A DNA stretch of 27,556 nt from Massilia sp. (GCA_028291845.1 JAQGNM010000564.1:1-27556), one strand, 5' to 3'. Positions 15,908-24,412 are shown, numbered from the stretch's first letter. Notes: a model not told the origin generated them from the sequence alone. Made by a program: numbers and translations.

Positions 15908-17022
15908 GGCGCCGGGCAGGCTTGCAATTGACTGCTTCTCCAGCCGAGCACGATCGCGGCGACCGCGTCGACGCCAATTGCCGCCATGCAGGTGCAGCTG
16001 GCGTTGCCAGTGCAGGTGGCGCAGCGGGACGGCGCCGACAAGGACTGCGCACGCGCGCCGAGAGCGCCCCAGCGCGCAATGTCGATCGGCTGAATCGGCG
16101 GAAACAGGCCGAGCGCAGGGCGGCCCAGCGCGGCCGCCACGTGCAGCGGCCCGGTGCCGCTGGCGACCAGGCCGTCGGCCGCGCCGATCATCGCCGTCAA
16201 GCCGGCCAGGTCGACCGTCCCGTACAAATGGCGCACGTGCGGCAGTTCGAACAGGCCGGGCGCCTCGCGCCGCAGGATCGCGCCTTCGGCCGCGCTGCCG
16301 GTGACCCAGATCGCCACGCCAGGCACCGCCTGCAACTGGCGCGCCAGGGTTTCGTAATGGGCGAGCGGCCATTCGCGGCCGTTGCCGTTCGATTTCGGAT
16401 GCAGGATCAGATTGAATTGGGCCTCGGCGCGCAGGGTCTCGGCGGCGGCCAGGTACGGCGCGCGCAGGCCGTACAAGGCGGGAATCTCCGCCAGCGACGG
16501 CGCATAATCGATCCCCAGCGGGCGCAGCAGTTCAAAATTGAGCTGGGCTTCGTGCAGGCTCGACTTCGAGCGGTTGAAATGCGCCAGCCGGTTGCAAGTG
16601 ATCAGGTGATACAGGCGGTGGCTGGTGCCGACCCGCTCGGGCACGCCGGCGCGCCGCGCCGCCTTGGCCAGCCGGCGTTCCGGATAGGCGAAGATGACGA
16701 TGTCGTAGGGGCGATGGGCGAAGATGGGCGCCGCATCGTCCTCATTGTCGAAAGTGAGCACCTGGTCGACGTTGCTGCACTGCTGCACCACCGGCGCGGC
16801 ATAGCGGCGGCACACGAAATGGACGGTGGCGCCCGGCCAGCGCTGCTTGATGTAGCCGGCCAGCGGCAGGGTCAGCACGACGTCGCCGATATTGTCGGTG
16901 CGGCAAATCAGGATGCGCGCTTGTCCCAGCTGCCGCGCCGCGCCGGACTCTCCTGTATTTGATACATTTTTACGCCTTGATGGCAAAAAACCGTATCGTG
17001 TCATGGGAGTCAAAAGTTGCAT
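15904..17022 (-). CDS. Glycosyltransferase family 9 (heptosyltransferase-like)
   Basis: The 372-residue product matches the ADP-heptose:LPS heptosyltransferase family. RILICRTDNIGDVVLTLP (about 36-53) is the N-terminal acceptor-side motif, HPKSNGNGREWP is the donor-side motif, and ASGTGPLHVAAALGRPALGLF is the classic late motif, cited here by parts: SGTGPLHVAAALG. A Cys-rich CATCTGNASCTC segment starts near residue 334; similar Cys clusters occur in some GT9 proteins. It probably adds heptose or a related sugar in the cytoplasm during surface glycan synthesis. Three ATG starts exist (17052, 17022, 17004); 17022 has the best upstream GGA. It is first in a two-gene operon with the GT4 gene. Confidence 0.88.
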   Translation of the reverse strand: MQLLTPMTRYGFLPSRRKNVSNTGESGAARQLGQARILICRTDNIGDVVLTLPLAGYIKQRWPGATVHFVCRRYAAPVVQQCSNVDQVLTFDNEDDAAPIFAHRPYDIVIFAYPERRLAKAARRAGVPERVGTSHRLYHLITCNRLAHFNRSKSSLHEAQLNFELLRPLGIDYAPSLAEIPALYGLRAPYLAAAETLRAEAQFNLILHPKSNGNGREWPLAHYETLARQLQAVPGVAIWVTGSAAEGAILRREAPGLFELPHVRHLYGTVDLAGLTAMIGAADGLVASGTGPLHVAAALGRPALGLFPPIQPIDIARWGALGARAQSLSAPSRCATCTGNASCTCMAAIGVDAVAAIVLGWRSSQLQACPAP

Positions 17023-17104
17023 GCTGTTCCGCAAAAAAATCGTCGTCGGCATGCGGGCTGCATACCGGCCTGGGATTGTCAGATTGTAGAGCGCGGCTCC
17101 ATTA

Positions 17105-17277
17105 AACGCCGCAAGTTTTTATGAAGTCAGGTGAAGCCCCCGGCAAATTACTATTTGCCGATGCAGAACCAAGCAAAACCTGCAAGATCCTAACTGGCAG
17201 CCACTTTCAAAGCCTCCCATCAGCCGCTTGGACACAAACTTGGACAGCGGCTGTTTCTCACGTCCAGAGGGTAGGCG
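17105..17277. other. Intergenic stretch with consecutive inverted repeats
   Basis: This non-coding stretch holds three potential stem-loops in a row. CGGCAAAT (17141-17148) pairs perfectly with ATTTGCCG (17153-17160) around four bases. TGCAG and CTGCA flank a loop just after it. CAGCCGCT (17221-17228) pairs with AGCGGCTG (17246-17253). TTGGACA is also repeated directly inside the last loop. No run of T follows any of them. On the plus strand they would form a structured leader for the small ORF at 17278. No known riboswitch class is recognised. Confidence 0.35.
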
Positions 17278-17430
17278 ATGTCTTATTCGAACGAGAATCA
17301 TGCGGGGAGTCCCAACGGCTTGCCCAATTACGGCAAAGTCCGGTTATTCGAGGTTCCCATAAGGGCGGGCGATGCTCGGCACAAAAAAATCCGTCTCGCG
17401 CTAAACAATGCGACAGAACCCCCGCAATAG
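17278..17430 (+). CDS. Possible 50-residue small protein
   Basis: The ATG at 17278 is preceded by GAGG at 17267-17270, seven bases away, and opens a 50-codon frame ending in TAG at 17428-17430. The product is polar and basic, with sequence MSYSNENHAGSPNGLPNYGK at its start and KVRLFEVPI in the middle. I recognise no family. It may be a real small protein or the truncated 5' end of a gene cut by the transposase remnant just downstream. Confidence 0.3.
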   Translation: MSYSNENHAGSPNGLPNYGKVRLFEVPIRAGDARHKKIRLALNNATEPPQ

Positions 17431-17464
17431 AGGTATTTCCGGACGCCCTTGACTTTGATGTAGT

Positions 17465-17645
17465 TATGGCTAGCGCGCCCTGGTCGAAACGGCCATAAGC
17501 CGCTACAACTGGCTCATCGGGCCTCGTCTATGGTCACGTGGATTCGAATCTCGGGAAACCGAAGCCGCCATCGGCGCCTGTGTTGAATCGAATGCTGGCG
17601 GCCGGACGCCCTGATTGCGTCCGCTGCGAGCGCAAAGCAGTATAG
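17465..17645 (+). pseudogene. Decayed 3' end of an IS5-type transposase gene
   Basis: Reading from 17465 gives YG-stop-RALVETAISRYNWLIGPRL, then WSRGFESRETEAAIGACV. After a frameshift, LNRMLAAGRPDCVRCERKAV follows, ending at TAG 17643-17645. This strongly resembles the C-terminal end of IS5-family DDE transposases (pattern ALVET..RYK..IG..L..R....Q.TEA.IG..VLNRM...G.P). It has an internal stop at 17471-17473 and a frameshift near 17580, and the 5' part of the gene is missing, so it is inactive. The terminal sequence to about 17697 may contain the old element end, but I cannot define inverted repeats. Confidence 0.7.
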
Positions 17646-17718
17646 CAAATCGGCGGTAGCGCAGTTTCGCTGTCAACTATTAAGTGCAGCAACGCCGGGC
17701 AACGGCGGAATTTCCGGA

Positions 17719-18450
17719 TTATTGGACTGGAATATTGGGGGCGGCATGCACTATGCGCCGGCCGAGTCGCTCCTGGAGGGGCACCCGCAGTGCGTAGCCC
17801 ACCCCGCGCACGGCGCGCACGGTGTCCGCCGGCAGGCCGGCGGCTTCCAGTTTCTTGCGCATGCGGCTGACGATGGTTTCGAGACGCCGCTCATCGTACT
17901 CCAGGTAACTTTCGCCGAATGCTTCGATGATCTGGCGCCGCGTCGCTTGGCCTCCGGCGGCCCGGGACAGGCGCGAGAGGAGGAGCGATTCATGTGGCGT
18001 CAGTTCGATGCGCTGGCCCGTGGAGGTAATCATGAGATTCTCGCTGACGATCAGCCGCAGGACCGCAGTGGCGGGGACATCTTCGCTGCCCAGGCGGCGC
18101 GCCAGGGCGCGGACAACCAGGGCCAGCTCGCGCAGGTCCACCGGCTTGCACATATACACGTCGGCGCCGTCCTCCATGCCCTGCACCCGGTCCCGCACCA
18201 TGGTGCGCGCCGTGAGCATCACGATGCCCAGGCGGGGTTGATCGCGCCGCAGGCGCCGGGCGATGGAGCGGCCATCTTCGCCGGGCAATCCGATGTCGAG
18301 CACCACGACATCGAGGCACTCCGCCGCCAGATGGAGATCAAGGGCGCGGCCGTCCGCGCAGGGGGTGACCAGCAACCCTTCGTCGCGCAGGGCAAAGGCC
18401 GCATCATCGAGCAGATCGACGTCATCCTCGACGACGGCGACGCGGATCAT
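17719..18450 (-). CDS. OmpR-family response regulator
   Basis: The 243-residue product has an N-terminal receiver domain with acidic Asp9/Asp10, phosphoacceptor Asp52 (VVVLDIGLPG), Thr80 and Lys102 all in place, followed by a winged-helix DNA-binding domain (about 130-225, with LTPHESLLL and VRGVGYAL). It should be a transcriptional activator or repressor controlled by phosphorylation. Its ATG overlaps the stop of the histidine kinase gene in an ATGA arrangement (18447-18450), so the kinase is its cognate partner. It is the last gene of the secretin operon, and the likely targets are the exoprotein and secretin genes upstream, which is inference. Confidence 0.92.
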   Translation of the reverse strand: MIRVAVVEDDVDLLDDAAFALRDEGLLVTPCADGRALDLHLAAECLDVVVLDIGLPGEDGRSIARRLRRDQPRLGIVMLTARTMVRDRVQGMEDGADVYMCKPVDLRELALVVRALARRLGSEDVPATAVLRLIVSENLMITSTGQRIELTPHESLLLSRLSRAAGGQATRRQIIEAFGESYLEYDERRLETIVSRMRKKLEAAGLPADTVRAVRGVGYALRVPLQERLGRRIVHAAPNIPVQ

Positions 18451-20471
18451 GCGGCCCCCTCACTACGCCGGCGCTCGATCGGGACCGGTGCCAGGACGGA
18501 CGGGCTGGCACCGGCAACAACGGTCTGCTTGTCGGCTTCCATTGGTATGCTTTCCCGGGGCAGGCCCCGATGATGTTGGTTGATATTCGGGCCCGCCATT
18601 CCGGTCGGCAGCCACAGGCGGAACACGGCGCCGGCGGAAAGGGGCAGCAGGCTGACCTGGCCGCCGTGCAATTCAGCAATACGCCGCACCAGGTACAGGC
18701 CCAGGCCCGCGCCGGAGACGTGGCCCACATTCGCGCCGCGCGAATACCGGGAGAACACTTGGTCGCGCAGGGCCGGCGCGATGCCCAGCCCTTCGTCGGA
18801 CACCGTGATTTCTACCCCCGGCACACCGGATTCATCCTGCGACCGGGCCGATACATGCACGTTCGAATCCGGCGGCGCGTACTTGAGGGCGTTGTCCACC
18901 AGGTTGCCCACCGCCACCCGCAACAGGGCGCGGTCCGCCACCAGCATCAGCGACGCAGGTGCCGTCAGATGCAGCCGTTCGGCACCGTCCGGGCTGGTGT
19001 CGGCCACCATCACCAGCAGGTTTCTCACGTCCACCGGGCTACGCTCGGCACTGATGCCATCCGCGTCGACCCGGTCCGTGGTCAGGAACTGCTCCACCAG
19101 GTGGTCGATGCGGCTCACCCCGCGGCGGATGCGCTCGTGGCGCCGCCCCACTTCGGGATTGTTGGAACGATCGATCCGCGTCAAGGTCTGGGCCGCGCTG
19201 TCGATTACGGCCAGCGGCGTCTTCAATTCGTGGGAGAGCATGGCGATGAAGCGCCCCTGCTCCGCATGGGCCTCCCGCGCCCACGCCGCATCCAGTTCGG
19301 CGGCCCGGAACTGTTCGGTGGCGCTATGGCGTTCGGCATGCATCACCCTGAAGCGCACGGACAGGGCGAACTGCAAGGCGAGCGTGTGGCCCAGCAGGGA
19401 GAACAGGCGAATGTTCAAGGTGAACAAGTCGTCCTGCGTGAAACCGAGCACCGCCAGCGTCGACGCCACTGAGCCGGCCAGGGCGGTCACGTTGGCCGCC
19501 AGCATGTAGATCCCCTCGGCACGGCCCTGGCGCCAGAGCCGAAATGACAGATACAGCATGAGCAGGCTCAGGGGCAGCCACAGCAGCATGACGATCCGCG
19601 CCGCCTCCACAAAATGGCCGGTCGCCAGAGACAGCATCATGCCGATGGGTAATGTCGCCTGGAGGTGAAACACCCAGAGCAGGAACGGCTGATCTCGATC
19701 GACTCCCGCCATGCGTCGCGAGAAGGGCGCGCTGGCGGCCACGAGGAAGAACAGCGCCGCGCCCACGGAGGCATTGGCCAGATGCGGTGAGTCCCGCAAC
19801 AGGCATTGGGCTATCAGACCGCTGGCGGCCAGGAAAACCAGCAGGCTGCCCAAGGTGTGCAGGGAAAACCAGCCAAACAGCGAATCGCGCAGCGCGCCCC
19901 ACAGCAGCAGGTTGAGCATCAAGACCAGGACAATCACGCCGAAGTGGAAACCGAGCAGGGCGTATTCGGTGTACTTTGCCCCGGCAAATTGGTCTGCACG
20001 CCACAACTGCAGCGAAGCCTTGGACGTACTGCTCGTCCGCAGGCGCAGATAGAAGGTACGGGGCGCCGTGTCGGCCACCTTCAGCTTGAAGATGAAGCCG
20101 CGGTAATCCTCCTGCCGGGACGCAAACGACAGCGTATCGCCCGCCCGGTGTTCGATGAACCCCGCCGGGCCGGGCTCGAACAGGCGCAAGTCATCGAGAA
20201 ATGGTGGCTCGACCTCCAGCCACCATTCACCGCTCGTCGGCACTTGAACGGTAAAGCGCAGCCAATGCACGTCGCGGGTATAGCCGGCGCTCAGATTGCC
20301 AGGGATGCCGTGAAACGCCTTCGGCGCCGATGCTGCGCTGACGGTGTCGATGGTTTCCACGCCCTTGGGATCGACCAGGACAGCCAGGTTCCGCACCGGC
20401 AGGGACTGGGAATGGCAAGTGGCGGCGACGCCCAGCATCACCAGCAGCAGCAGTGCGTGAAGGTATCTCAA
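18447..20471 (-). CDS. 7TMR-DISM-type sensor histidine kinase
   Basis: The 674-residue product has a signal peptide, an extracytoplasmic domain (about 30-160) of the 7TMR-DISM extracellular type, about seven membrane helices (170-375), a short coiled linker, a HisKA domain with His414 in MLSHELKTPL, and an HATPase domain. The latter has the N-box NLVDNALKYA (523-532), G1 DEGLGI (559-564) and G2 GAGLGLYL (587-594). All catalytic motifs are intact. DISM domains are thought to bind carbohydrate-like or small ligands in the periplasm. The start is the TTG at 20471: no ATG or GTG lies upstream in frame before the stop at 20535, and the next ATG (20438) would destroy the signal peptide. It lies 63 bases after the pentapeptide/solute-binding gene. 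Confidence 0.88.
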   Translation of the reverse strand: MRYLHALLLLVMLGVAATCHSQSLPVRNLAVLVDPKGVETIDTVSAASAPKAFHGIPGNLSAGYTRDVHWLRFTVQVPTSGEWWLEVEPPFLDDLRLFEPGPAGFIEHRAGDTLSFASRQEDYRGFIFKLKVADTAPRTFYLRLRTSSTSKASLQLWRADQFAGAKYTEYALLGFHFGVIVLVLMLNLLLWGALRDSLFGWFSLHTLGSLLVFLAASGLIAQCLLRDSPHLANASVGAALFFLVAASAPFSRRMAGVDRDQPFLLWVFHLQATLPIGMMLSLATGHFVEAARIVMLLWLPLSLLMLYLSFRLWRQGRAEGIYMLAANVTALAGSVASTLAVLGFTQDDLFTLNIRLFSLLGHTLALQFALSVRFRVMHAERHSATEQFRAAELDAAWAREAHAEQGRFIAMLSHELKTPLAVIDSAAQTLTRIDRSNNPEVGRRHERIRRGVSRIDHLVEQFLTTDRVDADGISAERSPVDVRNLLVMVADTSPDGAERLHLTAPASLMLVADRALLRVAVGNLVDNALKYAPPDSNVHVSARSQDESGVPGVEITVSDEGLGIAPALRDQVFSRYSRGANVGHVSGAGLGLYLVRRIAELHGGQVSLLPLSAGAVFRLWLPTGMAGPNINQHHRGLPRESIPMEADKQTVVAGASPSVLAPVPIERRRSEGAA

Positions 20472-20534
20472 AGCGCCGCGCGCCGGTTCGGTGCGGTACC
20501 AGGCGAGAACGGAACGATCTGGCGCATCGGCTGC

Positions 20535-22109
20535 TTACGGCGCGAGGGGCGGCAAGGGATCGATCAGGTCGCCCATGCCGTTCTTCTCCGCCAACTCGCG
20601 CACGACACCTTTCTGGTTGAGCGCTTCGAGCCGCTGGTTGAAGTTCATGATATCGGCGGCACTGAAGCGGGTCTTGCTAAAGGCGAACACAAAGGGGACC
20701 AGGCCGACCGAGGCATTCAGCACCTCCAGCTGGGTCATGATGCCTTCCGAGCGCAAGGCGTAGACATCCGAGATACCCGACATCAGGATGGCATCGACGT
20801 CCCCCAGCAGCAGCGCCCGGACCATTTCACCGTCCGAGTGGTAGAGCTCCGCGTGCAGGCGCGAGCCCTTGCCCAGCAGGTCGTAGCGGTACCCCTGCCG
20901 GGCGCCGAGGCGCTTGCCGTTCAGGTCGGATTGCCTGAGCAAGGGAAAGGCGTTGCCCTTCTTCACCACGACCACCTGATAATCGGTGACGATCGGCTCC
21001 GAAAACAGGTATTTGGCCTGGATCTTGTCGGTTTTGAGAATGACGGTGGCCACATCCAGGCGCCCTTCCTCGAGCGCCTTGAGGGCGGCATCGGCCGGCA
21101 TCGAGACGAACGCCGGTTCCTGCCCCATGTCCCGGGCGATTTGCGCGACGATCTCGGCGAACATCCCCGAGGGACGTCCTTTCTGAAAGTTGGCGAACAG
21201 GTTGCCCGCCACGGAAATTCGAACGGCCTTTGCAATTTTCACGCTGCTTTTCATGAGCAGGCGCTCATCCTCGGGCTTCGCCGCCCCGACCGTGTTATCG
21301 CCGACGGGGGCGCAGATGTGGACCGTGCCGTCCGGCAGGCGCGTATTGCACAGAATCGCGCCTTGCAACAAGACCCCCCGCAAGGTTGCCCCTGTGAAAT
21401 CGGCACCACTCAAATCGGCATCCTGAAAATTCACGGCGTCCAGCACCGCATTGACGAACAGGGCCCGCTTCAGGGAGGCGCTGCGGAAATTCGTCAGGCG
21501 AATTTCGATGGCCGTCAGGTTGCTGTCGTCCAGGTTGGCGCCATTGAAGTTGGCGCCGCCCAGGTCGCTGCCCTGCAGATCTGCCCGTTTGAGGATCGCT
21601 CCCTGCAGGTCGGCGTCGCGCAGGCGCGCCCCGGACAGGTCGGCCCCCGTCAGGTTGGCATTGCGCAGTTCGGCGCCCACCAGGCGGGCGTCGATCAGGC
21701 GCACGTCATGCATGCTGGCGGTGACGAAATGCGCCCCGGTCAAGTCGCTGCGGGCCAGGTTGGCGCGGTCCAGGTTGGCCATGCGGAAGTCGGCATTGCG
21801 AAAGCTGGCGCGCGACATCGAGGCGTCCTCCAGGGCCGCCTTGGAAAAATCCGAGTCGGACATGTCGCCCCAGTCCATCCGGGCGAAGGTCAGCACGGAG
21901 GACTGGAAATTGCCCTTGCGGACCACCGCCCAGGACAGGTTGCTGCCGTACAGATACGCGCCGACATAGTCCGCGCCATCGATCCTGCGCTGGGCAAAAT
22001 CCTGGTAACGCAGTTCGCAGAACTGGCAACGATCCGGAATCTCCGCTGCCCGCAGCGTGCCTGCGAAAGCCATGGCCACCATACCGGCCACAATAACACC
22101 AATGTTCAT
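20535..22109 (-). CDS. Pentapeptide-repeat protein fused to a periplasmic solute-binding domain
   Basis: The 524-residue product begins with a signal peptide (1-22), then a CQFC motif (28-31). Residues about 44-258 are tandem pentapeptide repeats with the A(D/N)Lxx pattern, for example ADLSG, ANLTG, ADLQG; these fold as a right-handed quadrilateral beta-helix. A short cap (CNTRLPDGTVHIC) ends it. Residues about 291-518 match an SBP_bac_3-type substrate-binding domain (VRISVAGNL, then LEEGRLDVATVI). A membrane-spanning channel is not present, so this is probably a receptor or scaffold rather than a transporter. It lies 14 bases after the secretin stop and just before the histidine kinase, which could be its signalling partner. 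The fusion is unusual in my experience. Confidence 0.82.
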   Translation of the reverse strand: MNIGVIVAGMVAMAFAGTLRAAEIPDRCQFCELRYQDFAQRRIDGADYVGAYLYGSNLSWAVVRKGNFQSSVLTFARMDWGDMSDSDFSKAALEDASMSRASFRNADFRMANLDRANLARSDLTGAHFVTASMHDVRLIDARLVGAELRNANLTGADLSGARLRDADLQGAILKRADLQGSDLGGANFNGANLDDSNLTAIEIRLTNFRSASLKRALFVNAVLDAVNFQDADLSGADFTGATLRGVLLQGAILCNTRLPDGTVHICAPVGDNTVGAAKPEDERLLMKSSVKIAKAVRISVAGNLFANFQKGRPSGMFAEIVAQIARDMGQEPAFVSMPADAALKALEEGRLDVATVILKTDKIQAKYLFSEPIVTDYQVVVVKKGNAFPLLRQSDLNGKRLGARQGYRYDLLGKGSRLHAELYHSDGEMVRALLLGDVDAILMSGISDVYALRSEGIMTQLEVLNASVGLVPFVFAFSKTRFSAADIMNFNQRLEALNQKGVVRELAEKNGMGDLIDPLPPLAP

Positions 22110-22123
22110 GAGGGTTTCCGGGT

Positions 22124-24076
22124 TCAGAAGTAGAGGAAATGGGCGATTTCTTTCAGCCGCTCCTTGAGCGTGCTGCCGCCGGACCAGCTCTCCAGGGTCA
22201 CGTCGCCGGTGCGAAATTCCCGGTACAGGGCGTTGTCCTGCAGGCGGTTGAACACCGATGCCCAGTTCGGATAGGGCTTGAACCAGTCCGAATAGCGGGC
22301 GCGCAGGCTGGCCACCTGGCGATCTTCCTCGCTGAGCGATTTCTCGTACTCTTCGCGCGCCTTTTCGGATTGATAGACGAACTGGGGCGCACGCGGCGTG
22401 ATGAGGATCAGCAAGGAGTTCTGGTAGACCGCGCGCTGTTTCTTGGAAAACAGATACTGGATCGCGGGGACGTCCTGCAACAGCGGCACGCCATCCCGAT
22501 CAATTTCTGTCGACTTTTCGTTCAGACCGCCCAGGATGAGCGTCTCGCCGTAGCGCATCACGACATTGGCATTGACGCTGACCTTGGTCGTTTCCAGCTT
22601 GGAATCGAAGATGACGTCCTTGCTGGGCGTCTTGAGGAAGGTGCGCAGGGCGTTGACCTGCAGGCTCAGTCGCCCGTCCGGCAGAAACATGGGCAGTACG
22701 CTCAATTTGACGCCGATTTCCTTCTGGATATTGATCGGCGCTCCCCCGGCGGCGCCACTGGCCGCCGCGACGGCGTTCAACTCGGTGCCAGAGAAGAATT
22801 CGGAAAGCTTGCCCGACGTCGCCACCAAGGTGGGCCGCGTGAGAATCTCGCTGCGGCCCGAATTGTTATTGGCGATGTTCAGCGTGTAGGCGATGCCCGG
22901 TATCGATAGCGCCCGGGTAATGGTATTGGTGAAGCTGCTGGCGTCGGCCGTCGTGCCATCGGCGCCTGCGGTACGGGTCAGCGTGCTATTGAATGCGCGG
23001 CTGAACGCGGGCGTCGTGGAATTGCCGAATTGAATGGACAAGCCGCTCAGCAGATTGATCCCGGCGGTGGTCGCCATGGTCTCCTCGGTCCCGATCATGA
23101 CCACGTCAACGACCACCATCTTGTCCGGGGAATTGACAGGCACAGGCGCCCCATAGGCCGCGGCCCCGTATGGGGCTGCGGCCCCGTAGGGGGCTGCGGC
23201 CCCGTATGCAGGCGCAGGAGTTGCGCCCCAGCCGGTGCCGGCGGGGGTGGCGGCGGCAGGCGTATTCCAGCTGCCGGCGGGGACCGGGGCGGGGACGGGA
23301 GCGGGAGCAGTACCCCAGTTGTCGGCGACTTTGATCAGCCGTGCCTGGCGATGCACGTCGGACCAGTCTTCCGTGCGGCGCGCCAGGCTGCTGACGTCCT
23401 TGTCGCCCAGCGCGCTCAATCGGCTCAGGTAGCGATCCGCGCTGTCCTTTTCCCCCACGGCCGCCATGATCATGGCGGCGTTGCGGATATCCCCTTTGGA
23501 ACGGATGCCGCCGGCCATTTCCAGTGCGGTGACGGCACCTGCCGCCAAGTCCGGTGAGCCCGCGCGGTAGGCGGCATAGGCAAATGCGTTCAGCAGACCA
23601 TGGTCGTCCTTGCGCAACTGCAGGGCCTCTCCGAGGCGTTGCCGGGCCGTATCGAATTTCTGCTCCTGCGCTGCGAGAATGCCCGAAAAATAATAGGCGA
23701 GCCAGTTGCTGCGATCAAATTGAATGGCCTGATCATAGCCCTGGTTGGCGAGTTCGTAGCTGCCCTTGCCCCCGCCCATGGCCTGCAGGTGATAGATGAG
23801 ACCATTGATAAGGTGAAAATAGGACCGGCGGACCTGCAGCTGCAAGGCCTGGTTGATCTTCACCGACGCCTCGTCCAGGCGGTTCTGCTCCAGCAAGGAC
23901 AGGGCATCGGCGGCCAGTTGATTGGCCCGCTCCAGGCGTGGACCTTCTCCTTGCTCGCTGGTGACGACCTCGGCGCAGGTGGGGAACGAGACGCCCGCCA
24001 ATGCAAGGGTACAGGCCAGAATCAGGGGACGTACGCGCAAACTGCCGGCCAAGCGGGCATTCATCGTTTTTTCCAT
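22124..24076 (-). CDS. TPR-secretin fusion (type II/III secretion-like outer-membrane channel)
   Basis: The 650-residue product has a signal peptide (cleavage near TCA-EV, 35-36), TPR-like helical repeats (about 45-230), a Pro/Ala/Gly/Tyr-rich linker (256-315) and a secretin domain (about 318-562). The secretin end motif is clear: GVPLLQDVPAIQYLFSKK (529-546) and LLILITPR (555-562). No N0 or N1 ring domains are seen; the TPRs take their place. A further 85 residues end in a terminal Phe, as in many outer-membrane proteins. It should form a large outer-membrane pore. I chose ATG 24076 because GGAG lies five bases upstream and it gives a good signal peptide; an in-frame extension to 24169 adds a poor N-terminus. 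It heads the operon. Confidence 0.86.
   Translation of the reverse strand: MEKTMNARLAGSLRVRPLILACTLALAGVSFPTCAEVVTSEQGEGPRLERANQLAADALSLLEQNRLDEASVKINQALQLQVRRSYFHLINGLIYHLQAMGGGKGSYELANQGYDQAIQFDRSNWLAYYFSGILAAQEQKFDTARQRLGEALQLRKDDHGLLNAFAYAAYRAGSPDLAAGAVTALEMAGGIRSKGDIRNAAMIMAAVGEKDSADRYLSRLSALGDKDVSSLARRTEDWSDVHRQARLIKVADNWGTAPAPVPAPVPAGSWNTPAAATPAGTGWGATPAPAYGAAAPYGAAAPYGAAAYGAPVPVNSPDKMVVVDVVMIGTEETMATTAGINLLSGLSIQFGNSTTPAFSRAFNSTLTRTAGADGTTADASSFTNTITRALSIPGIAYTLNIANNNSGRSEILTRPTLVATSGKLSEFFSGTELNAVAAASGAAGGAPINIQKEIGVKLSVLPMFLPDGRLSLQVNALRTFLKTPSKDVIFDSKLETTKVSVNANVVMRYGETLILGGLNEKSTEIDRDGVPLLQDVPAIQYLFSKKQRAVYQNSLLILITPRAPQFVYQSEKAREEYEKSLSEEDRQVASLRARYSDWFKPYPNWASVFNRLQDNALYREFRTGDVTLESWSGGSTLKERLKEIAHFLYF
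23160..23213 (-). repeat. 18-bp tandem repeats in the secretin linker
   Basis: About three near-identical 18-base units (built on GGGGCTGCGGCCCCGTA on the plus strand) encode the GAAAPY-type repeats of the secretin linker at about residues 292-309. Such in-frame repeats can change copy number and so linker length. Confidence 0.6.
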
Positions 24077-24412
24077 TACCACTCCAGTTTCTCGTGCGCA
24101 GCAAGTGGCGGCGATACCCCGCCCGGCGCACAAGCTTGCATTCTTCCGCAGCTTGCGGCGGGCAGTCATTTGACAGGACAGTCGCTAATCACAGAAACCA
24201 TCCAGACGTATTGATATTTACAAAATTACAAAAGAAGTATAGCGTCTCGTAGAAATTATTTCCGCCGGTTAACGGAATTTTCAATACCCCGGATACAAAT
24301 CGCCCTGCCCGGCGCCTGAACCAACGCCAACAACGCCCAACGCCACGCAAAATACAAAGAAGGTGTCTTGCGAATGTGACATTTTTTTGGGGAATGATCC
24401 GCCGACCTTAGG
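24077..24412 (-). promoter_or_regulatory. AT-rich regulatory region before the secretin operon
   Basis: These 336 bases hold no gene. On the minus strand a -10-like TATACT lies at 24241-24236 with no good -35, which would fit an activator-dependent promoter. A perfect tandem direct repeat TTACAAAA TTACAAAA (plus strand, 24218-24233) overlaps the expected start site. A GTTAAC-centred palindrome lies near 24270. An odd palindrome GACCTTAGGTC sits at 24404-24414, over the end of the upstream gene. The OmpR-type regulator is a candidate binder of the direct repeat. Confidence 0.35.

Noticed and set aside
21360..21900. Short periodic repeats that at first suggest a CRISPR-like array
   Set aside because: The period is 15 bases, imperfect and in frame; it encodes pentapeptide repeats rather than repeats with unique spacers.
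19806..22133. A 775-codon open frame on the plus strand, opposite the kinase and pentapeptide genes
   Set aside because: It is antisense to well-supported domains. Its long regularity comes from the pentapeptide repeats read backwards (repeating VGxAQxG-type strings), and it has no recognisable domain or ribosome binding site.
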